Source: Mycteria americana
Taxonomy: Eukaryota; Chordata; Aves; Ciconiiformes; Ciconiidae
Direction: 5' to 3'
Assembly (NCBI RefSeq): GCF_035582795.1
Contig: NC_134367.1
Span: 41,105,062-41,169,061 of the forward strand
Length of the DNA stretch: 64,000 nucleotides
The first letter of the stretch is position 1; each line of letters opens with the position of its first letter. This document shows positions 55,879-64,000 of the stretch, piece by piece. A program made the position numbers and the translations under genes. The notes beneath the pieces were generated by a model. It searched no databases. It was not told the origin of the DNA and was given only the letters and a program-made list of their open reading frames with translations.

Positions 55879-56317
55879 AAAACACTTAGAGCAACTCAAA
55901 GAAGAAAACATGTTAGCTGAGGAACTATATCGTAAGAGTATAGAGCAATTAAACAAAGAAAAATGTCATGAGATTAATACTGCCCTGAGTATCACACAAA
56001 AAGAGAATCAGATTGAGACTGAAAAACAGCTCAAAGAAGCAGAGACCCTACATCTTGATGAGCTGGAAAAAGTGATGGTTACGCTGAAAGCAGCAGAAGA
56101 ACAGGTAAAGACTCTCGTGCAAAAACTGGAAAAGATGACAGATTGGAAGGACAGCCTGGAAACTGAAATACAAGCAACAAGACAAGCTTTTCAAAAGTAT
56201 ATTGATGCCACATTTCCTAACCTGTCCCCTGGACAAGCAGATTTTATTCTGCCATTCAGAAAAGCATTTAAGCAGAAGGACACCCCAGAAGAAGCAGAGG
56301 ACAGTGACGGAATGTAA
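55879..56317 (+). CDS. C6orf163: C6orf163 homologue, last coding exon
   Basis: The acceptor is TTTAAATAG|A. After the split Arg codon the frame reads KHLEQLKEENMLAEELYRKS and continues as coiled coil to about LEKMTDWKDSLETEIQATRQ. It ends in a conserved non-coil tail with FQKYIDATFPNLSPGQADFI and an acidic end, EEAEDSDGM, stop TAA. This exon gives 146 residues of the 330-residue protein. AATAAA lies 71 nt after the stop. Confidence 0.93.
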
Positions 56318-56387
56318 GAGAACTAGTATTAGAAGTGTGAGATTCACAGCCATGGGTAAACAGAACTACAAATAGGTGATGCTGAAA

Positions 56388-56393
56388 AATAAA
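56388..56393 (+). terminator. C6orf163: C6orf163 polyadenylation signal
   Basis: AATAAA hexamer 71 nt after the stop codon, the first on the sense strand. Confidence 0.7.
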
Positions 56394-57387
56394 TTCATCT
56401 CTGTTCACTGAATTATATGAGTGTGGTTAGAATGATACAGAGAAAAATCACCACCACGATATTAAATAATGAAGTGATGAGCCATTCTTAGAAATTATGC
56501 ATTAATTTTTGTTTTACAAATGCTAAGGCAGAGGTTGGAACATGTAGCACTTGAGGAGTTTCCCACTGAGTCCTTCTTGAGAAGGAAAAAATCTGAAAAT
56601 CTGATCAGAAACCCTGTTGCTTAGTTAAGCATCAGCGCTTGGACTGTGAGGGCTGTTGGCTCTGCCCCTGAATACTTGGGTGTAGAGTAAGATACACAAG
56701 CTTTGAACACCTGCAGCTTAGGTTCTGAGATTTACAGGGCAGTTATTCGATGTAACAGTGTGTATGTCTATGTAGAGTACTTGCAAGTGAGTGGTTACAT
56801 GGTCTGAAAACTCACCTGGCTTGAGAGACAGCTTTTGGACAAAAAGTGTGTGCCAGCAGGCATGCAAAATAACTTTCCTGTGGGAGGACTCAAGTTTATC
56901 TATTCACATGTGCTTGAAGCCTGTGTGGCTTTAGGCCAGCCTCAATACATTGATTTGGTCTGAGATTCAGCCTGCCGAAACGTCTGATTTGTCTTGACTG
57001 TGTAATAAGACTTCTCACAGCATTTGCTTAATATTCACTAAAGCTTTCTGTCTGTCATCTCATTTGTTACCTGTTAATCTGAAAACACTGTATAGCATCT
57101 TGAGTGTGAGCTGAGGAATGTAAAGGACCTGGTCTTTACTGTAGGTGATAGAAAGTATAATATGGTGAAGGAAACTCTCCATAGGCATCTCGTTTAAGGG
57201 AATTTTTAAGAGAGCAATCTGTGCAGCCTTCTTTTCCTCATGCTCCAAAACAAGCCCAGAAAACAAAAAAGCAGAATAATCTCACAGATATCCATCACTC
57301 TAGCAAACTAAGCAGTGAAGACAAGTGGAAGTCACTGGTTTCTCATGGAACAGTTTAATTCATATAAAATACTTCAAACAGATATTT
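56394..57387. other. Intergenic, right of C6orf163
   Basis: No gene or repeat is recognised between the C6orf163 3' end and the solo LTR. Confidence 0.6.
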
Positions 57388-57392
57388 GGCAC

Positions 57393-57960
57393 TGTCCTGG
57401 TTTCAGCTGGGGTAGAGTTAATTTTCTTCCTAGTAGCTGGTATAGTGCTGTGTTTTGGATTTAGGATGAGAATAATGTGATAACACACTGATGTTTTAGT
57501 TGTTGCTGAGCAGTGCTTACACTGGCCAAGGACTTTTCAGCTTCCCATGCTCTGCCAGGTGCACAAGAAGCTGGGAGGGGGCACAGCCAAGACAGTTGAT
57601 CCAAACTGGCCAAAGGGCTATTCCATACCATGTGACGTCATGCTCAGTATATAAATGGGGGGGAGTTGGCCGGGGTGTGGCGATCGCTGCTTGAGGATGG
57701 GCTGGGCATTGGTCGGTGGGTGGTGAGTGGTTGCATCACTTGGGTTTTTTGTTTTTCCCTGGGTTTTGTTCCTCTCTCTCTCTGTCTCTCTCATTTTCCT
57801 TCTTATTACAATTTTTTTTTTAAATTATTAAACTGTTCTTATCTCAACCCACGAGTTTTCTTTTGGCTCTTCAGATTCTCTCCCCCATCCTGCCGGCGGG
57901 GGGGAGGCTGAGCGAGTGGCTATGTGATGCTTGGTTGCCGACTGAAGCTACACCATGATG
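57393..57960 (+). mobile_element. Solo LTR, copy B, with perfect 5-bp target duplication
   Basis: This 568-bp element begins TGTCCTGGTTTCAGCTGGGG. GGCAC flanks it on both sides (57388-57392 and 57961-57965). It is the same family as the LTR at 33067. It retains a CRE-type palindrome, TGACGTCA (57633-57640), 7 bp before a TATATAAA box (57648-57655), and ATTAAA near 57827, which supports plus orientation. The terminal CA expected at the right end has become TG. No viral internal region is attached. Confidence 0.93.
57648..57655 (+). promoter_or_regulatory. TATA box in solo LTR copy B
   Basis: TATATAAA preceded 7 bp upstream by TGACGTCA, a consensus CREB/ATF site. This is the core of an LTR promoter and looks undamaged; the related copy at 33 kb has lost both motifs. 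Confidence 0.65.
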
Positions 57961-57965
57961 GGCAC

Positions 57966-58339
57966 ACTCTGGCACTATTTCTGACATAAATGCCTGTAAA
58001 ACCTTATCTCATTGAATTGTGGAAGCTCTTTCTGTGGAGAGCTGATGCTCCCTGTGCATTTCCCCTCTTACGCTCCCAATGAAAAGAATCCAAACTTCAT
58101 GTTCACTGTTGTCTAATCAAATGCATAAACTACACAGAGCCCAAGATAAAACTTGTGTTTATATCTTAAAAGTTCTTCAGCAGTCTGAAATACTCCATAA
58201 GCTCTATAAACCATTTTTTTAAAGAAAACGTTTACATGTGCATTAGGCATAAAAGTCTTTTGAAACTACACGAGTAAAATACTGGAACTAAAGTACTGGC
58301 AGCTGCATCATGAAATACCTAAAGCTGATGAATGCTCTA
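57966..58339. other. Intergenic, nothing recognised
   Basis: AT-leaning sequence between the solo LTR and the repeat-like region that starts near 58340. No gene is seen. Confidence 0.6.
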
Positions 58340-59290
58340 TGTTGGGCTAGCTGATTAAAGGCTCACCTCAGCACACACTGTGGAGCCCAGAGGCACAGCG
58401 GCAACTGGGGGGACCCCAACAACCCAGTTAGAGGAGCGAGCCTCCAATCCAGCCCCTCCCGGGGCATCCCAGGAGGGCATCAGCCCCACGGACTGGGAGT
58501 GAGACCCATCACCATGAGTCAACGGGAGAGGCTTTCTGGAGCACCTTGCAGACTGGGGGTGGATACAGCCTGGAGGTATGGGACTCCTTACGGGATGCAG
58601 GGAAGAGCATCTTGGGATTGTACAGGTATTGTACAAAGGCTTATTATGGGATGTTTATGGAAACAACCAAAGGTGGGGAAAGGGGGATCAAGGTCGTTTG
58701 GGGAAGAAAAAGAGTGGCAAAAGAGAGGGATAAAGGGATAAAAGAGGCTGGTTACATGTAAACGGGCTGGTCATAGCTGACCATGCCCTGCGCCTGATCA
58801 GTGCAGTCTGTCCTGTCTTCTCATTGAACTCCATTTCTAACTTTTCCTGGGTGCAGGGCTTTCTCTGTGTGCACGTGTATGCATGGAGGTCTACCTGCCG
58901 GCAGCTGGAGTTGGACCACAGATGACAGGGGCTGTGGGCTCACGGTGCCAGCAACGGGAGAGACTGGAATGCATATTATGTGGGTACGTATGTCAATGTG
59001 CAATCACTAGCAAATATCAAGACAGGCTAGCTGACAAATAGGGTAAGAGGCGTGGGAGCCAAGTGATGGAGTGGCCATAAATCTAAGATACTGGAGAGAC
59101 CAGACCGTCTGAGATTTGGCTACTTGAGGGACCAGGTGGTCAAAGCCAGTGACTGGAGAGGCTGTGAGGTCTGAGGGTTGGCTGCTGGTACGATCGTAAG
59201 TCTGGACCAGCTACCAGACATGCTGTTTGCATGCCTGTGTCTGTGCATGAGGCAACATGAGGGGCAATTCTGCATCTTGTATGTCAGAAA
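58340..59290 (+). mobile_element. Possible LTR-like or other interspersed repeat
   Basis: The base composition changes near 58340 and returns to AT-rich intergenic sequence near 59290. The region holds a GGGATAAAAG box (58735), a CTTCTCATTGAACTCC segment, and two related 62-bp units starting ACTGGAGAG at 59090 and 59152. These resemble features of retroviral LTR and leader regions, but I found neither matching termini nor a target duplication. Family is not recognised. Confidence 0.35.
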
Positions 59291-62200
59291 ACCAAGATGA
59301 TGATGAAGTGCTTCAACTCCCCTTGAACAAACAGTACAAGTTCTCTTACAGTGATAGATAAGTAGATTTTTTGGTTCTTTGCTACTGGGAAGGATATAAT
59401 ATAATCATCATATATTTCTGCAGTGCCTTACGGTTCCAGAAATTGTTTCAGAAAAAAATAAGTCACCCTGTCTTACAGGGTTAGCCCACTTTTTATCTGG
59501 AATACAGTGGCAGTGACTGATACAGACTGTGGTGGCTGTCTACAGAGGTAAATGTTCTCTGTGGTGGACCTTAGTCCTGGGTACCTCAGTCACCCAGACA
59601 AGACCAAGGGCCCCTGTGAGTGCACATCCCAGGCCCCTCCTGACCTACAGCCCTGGGGACATGTTTGGAGACAGGTGGCAGAGGCTCAAGATCTGGTCAG
59701 CTGTGTCTACACATATATATATACTGCAGGCATGCTCTGGGGTGGACTTACTCACCAGTGTATGCACAGCATATAACAGTCTGTCAGACACTGGCATTGC
59801 TTCTCATTGCCTTTTGGGAAAGGAAAAACATTTTGTTTTACTGCTTTCAAATGTCAAGGTGAAGTTTTGTTGGCTCTGCTTAGAAACAGAATGTCCTCTT
59901 AAGTCTCTCTGCTTGGCTGTGTAGAGATGAAAGGAGCCACAGCTTGGCCTAAGTGAATAGCTTCTGCAGTATAAATGGATAGACAAGATAGCAAGCAGTA
60001 GAATTGCTATGGGACCTGGAGAGCCATTTGCCATGGATACTGCTTGGTATTTCAAGAAAATATTTTAGAAAGTAAAATATCTAAGTCTGATTTAAGAGGG
60101 CATTTTTCCCCTTCTAGTTGTACTCACTGCACGATATTAATTACGGTTGACTGGCAAGCTGAAAAAAAAGGCCGTTTTTCATATTCTATCAGTTTCTGCA
60201 TGTCAGATACTTAACTAATGAAATCTGTGAGTACATGAGCTATTGGTAGCTAATAAAAATCGGGAGTTCAGACATACAAGCAAGCCTTTCACTGCATGAA
60301 GCAGATACAGCATATGTTTGTTGGCTTGATTTTGTTCCTGTTTGAGAAGGATTGCAGCATGAAAAGTAACACTATCCACTTTACTCTGAATCAGAGAGAG
60401 CGTGAATACATGCTTTTTGACTGTTCGTCTGAATAATGCAAATAAAGAAGCTTTCAGATAACATCTGGATGCTATGGTGCTGGTGATGGCACATATTGAC
60501 GGCAGAGTGCATGAGACAAAACATGGGGAGCTGTAATGCTGCAATGCATAATACAGAAAGTAGGATTTCTCTATTAGTTATTCAGGAGATGTCTAAAATT
60601 GCCAGAAAGTACCATAGTCTCAGGAACAGTGAAACTTTCTGTCTAAGGCAATGCTATGAAAGACTGAAAAGTGGGTTGTCTAATTACTGTAGCTGAGCAG
60701 CTGAACTAGTAGGGAGCTGTGGAGTACGGCTGATAAGCAGCTAATTAATAAACTAGAGACATCTTGCTCGTTAGTCCCTCAAAGGTCTGCAGAAGAGATC
60801 TGTGATGTCTTAAAAGGAGGATATGCAGATTGTGAAATCTCTGAATGCCTGGCATGGAGAAATGAAGTGTGAAAGGAACTAATGATGCTGGTAGCATTTG
60901 GAGTGTAAGCGCACGCTGTCTGTGCGTGTGAGGCAATTAAGGAACCGCAGCGCCTCACGGGCAACAGACCACAGAACGAATACACTCTGTCTATGCATGG
61001 ATGTAGCGTACCCACAAGGACATAAACCGAGTAATTGTGATTTAAGTTCCTAATGTGATTTCCTTTGCTGGGCTTAATTAACAACAGTTCAGTGTTACGT
61101 TTGCTGCTAGTTAAAATACAGATAGAGTAAAGGAATATGAGTGACTAATCGCAAAACACATCAAGTGACTGGTGAGAGATGCAGATGCTGGAACAACTGG
61201 CATTAATATCAGCTAGTAGGTACAGTACATGGGTGTTTTGGGGATATCTAGGAGAGGATTCTGCCCGGGGATGTGTTGGCAGTGACCAGATGGAAAGACA
61301 AATCCTAGAGGAAGAATGGGCCAACAACAATCATAGAAACATCCTGGGGAGTGAGGAAACCTGTGCTTCCTTCATTGCAGTTTACTGGGACTGGCAGTTA
61401 ACACGTCACCTTAGCTTTCTTTGGGCCAGTGAGCAAACGAAGAGTTAGATAAACAGCTTGACTAACAACAGCTAGTAAACTAACTCCAGGTAGAAGGATA
61501 AGTAAAACTGCTGTACCCCAACTGTGACATGGCCTGCCCAAATCTTGGCTCTTCTTCTAGCTGATCATCAACAGTTTGTCTTGTTACCTATTAAAACAGT
61601 CTCTAGCACTTTGTTTTGGCTTCTTCTAAGAGTATGGCTGTCTTGTCCTTATTACTGGATCTTGCCTTTCTTTTGCGTACTTGGACTTTTCCAATATACA
61701 GCTGCCTTCCTCTGTTATGCTTGACCTAAAACTTGAGTGGCTCGAGAAAAATCCTACCCATCAAGGTATCCGAGCACCATATTTTTCCATTATTTTTCTC
61801 ATAAGACACATTCTTCCTTCCTCTAATAAACTTTCCAAAAGGCACAGGCACTTTCAGTTTGCTTATTTGAAAACTTAAGGCACGCTATAAATGGAATATT
61901 GCTGGCCGAAGTTGAGCTCCACTTCATTCTGTCTTCTCTCGCAGCTTCTCGGGAGCTTATACTGCTGATTCCAGATTAATTGCAGGGCTCTGGGTACTAC
62001 TGCTGCTAGCCACAAAAGGCGCAGTCCCTTCCCTGTGCTGCCTATGGCATCCCACAAAGATTTCTGATTGTTCTGGGGTTTTTTTTCCTTACCTGCCACA
62101 TACTGCAAGTATTAGGTTTTGGAAAAGGGTAATTTAACTCTGAGGCTAGCATCTGGCCTACTTTGACTCTATACCTAAGGTGTTAACCATCTTTGATATG

Positions 62201-64000
62201 TTTCTGATAGTCCCTCTTTAGTGTGAGGTTTATAATCCTTATTTATACCCAGTTCTGATTTTCAGTGTGGATTTAAAAGTCAGTGACCTGGACCTTCAGC
62301 CCGAAACTTTACCTTGAAGAATCTTATAATTTCCTTATATCAGTATGAATTTGATGCTGAGACACTTAGCTATTCTAGTGAGCACCTGAAGCCCTTCTGT
62401 GACATTCCCTTTAAAACACTAAATCTGTCTGTCTGCAAGAAATGCTTATTTCTGGGTCAACTGACTAGATGGTTTCGTCTCATCCATAAAACCTGTTTTC
62501 TGCTCTCCTGCTTCTAGCTGAACAACCTCACCATTCACATTTGGTGACTTTTCAGGTGTTGCATCTCATTTCTCAGTTACAAAGGACATTTCTAATAGCA
62601 ATAATAATCTCTACTTCAATGTACCCTTTCCTATATTTTGAGGAAACTGATTTTCTGTATACTGTGGTATTATAAACACCTCCTTTGTACATAGGAATGA
62701 AATTTTGAGACTTTTGAAATAAAGGTCATTGTAATAAAAGGAAATGAATTCTTAGAAAGGTTACCTGGACTAGAACATTTAATTGCATTAAACCTTTAGA
62801 ACTGACTGTTGTGAGAAAATGACTGGGGACTCGACTCTCAAAATACTGTTTGGCAGGATACACATTGTCTTATGTTCCCAGCCTGACTTGATAAATGATC
62901 TACATAAGCTGTTGTTTACAGACATAGCTTTAAATAGCCTTGGAAAGTGTCTCTTGAAGGTCCCAAACCTCTTCCTCAAAGGTCTAACATCTTACTTCTG
63001 ACTGCCAAATACTTGCTCTTTCTGGCTTGTGACTTTCACTGGCTGCAAGGATGGAGGAATCAAGATGCCAGCACTTGTTAGCTAATGTAAGCTAGCTAGA
63101 AGGTCTCCCTAACCATATTTTCTAGATTCAAAGCTTAATTCAGGGGTGTTCAACAGGTTTTCATAAAAAATTAATTCAAACAGAAGTGTTCTTAGATGGT
63201 GCAAGTAACGTGTGTGTGAGTAAATGCATTACTGCTGTGCTCATGCCCCATTCCCTTTAACCTAACTTCTAACCCAGGAGATATGGTGAGAACATGATAA
63301 GTATGTTCCTTTGTCCTCTGTGTCACCACAGTGAATCCTGGGCAGGCCACCTGGATACAAGCATATTCTTGCTTGTGAGTGCATGGTTATGAGAATGTGA
63401 GTGAAACCAATTTTGTTTTAAATCAAATTTGCCCATGAAATGTAATAGACAAGAAAAGAGCCCTTTGTGTTTGTGGAAGAGGAAGGTATAACACTGAAAA
63501 GGTACTGCAAACGGAAATCAATGCTTCTTCAAGTTTTTTCATTAGTTTGTCGTTATGTAGAACCAACACAGAAGGCTTTGCGTAACTGCACTCTCAAAGC
63601 CAATGTTCTCAATTCTCATTTAGCTAGATAAAAAAGGTGCCCTTTTTCTTTTGGGCACGGGCTCACAGTATTTAAGGCACTTTATGGCTAAGGTTGCTTT
63701 ACAATCTTTATAGTAACACACATGGGTGCAAGATAATGAGTTAGAAATGAATCATTTATACAGCTCACCTGGTACTTCAGCAGAAAAAGTATGAAAAATC
63801 CATAGCAGAAACTTCTGGAGGCTCTTGCCCAGTTATAGTAGGAGTTGCCATGGTTGAACATGTATGTAAGTCATCTGAAGATGGGCAGTCCTAGGAAAAG
63901 GAAAGTGTAGCTTATGGCACTTATGAAGAGGACCTTTATGAAGAGTTGCTGGCAAACACTACAGGAAAGTGTCAGAAAATATGGGAGGCCTGCAAACTCA
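59291..64000. other. Intergenic to window end, no exon recognised
   Basis: No coding exon, RNA gene or clear mobile element is recognised. Open frames are short and of random composition. By mammalian synteny CFAP206 and then SLC35A1 would follow on the right, but I do not see their exons here. Confidence 0.55.

Noticed and set aside
56400-64000. Search for CFAP206 exons expected from synteny
   Set aside because: No segment encodes anything resembling CFAP206, so the gene probably starts beyond the window.

Overview
The window reads as bird genomic DNA. It carries several CR1 non-LTR retrotransposons with the typical ATTCTGTG-type 3' repeats. It also has LTRs of endogenous-retrovirus families that are very common in birds, and widely spaced vertebrate exons with canonical GT/AG sites. 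The gene order ZNF292 (+) - GJB7 (-) - SMIM8 (+) - C6orf163 (+) matches the mammalian 6q14-q15 block, so this is a conserved syntenic segment and not an accessory region. Species is not determined. The LTR and CR1 types suggest a neoavian bird (inference).

Layout. 1-19.2 kb: the 3' part of ZNF292, with three small exons (4118-4320, 7178-7314, 8579-8720), one giant 7.2-kb terminal coding exon (10851-18038) holding 16 C2H2-type fingers, and an AU-rich 3' UTR. The N-terminal exons lie upstream of the window. 24.2-25.05 kb: a single-exon connexin ORF, GJB7, on the minus strand. 27.67-30.98 kb: an ERV LTR interrupted by a 2.5-kb 5'-truncated CR1; both insertions keep recognisable target duplications. 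33.07-33.63 kb: a solo LTR of a second family. 41.9-43.7 kb: a GC/CpG-rich promoter block split by another 5'-truncated CR1, followed by a putative non-coding first exon. 44.3-45.5 kb: the two coding exons of SMIM8, a 92-residue single-pass membrane protein. 49.0-56.3 kb: five coding exons of a coiled-coil protein orthologous to human C6orf163 (330 residues). 57.39-57.96 kb: a second solo LTR of the 33-kb family with a perfect 5-bp target duplication. From 58 to 64 kb I see no exon; by mammalian synteny CFAP206 would be expected further right.

The genes do not form a functional pathway. ZNF292 is a nuclear DNA-binding protein, GJB7 a gap-junction subunit, SMIM8 a tiny membrane protein and C6orf163 a coiled-coil protein of unknown role. 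GJB7 (-) and SMIM8 (+) are head-to-head and could share the CpG-rich promoter near 42-43.7 kb (inference). No wholly new system was found. The points most worth a second look are the CR1 that splits the SMIM8 CpG block, the nested CR1-in-LTR with a changed RT catalytic residue, a near-perfect 111-bp in-frame tandem duplication at 48.03-48.25 kb, an old inverted-repeat element at 0.67-0.95 kb, and a WD-repeat-like antisense fragment inside C6orf163.
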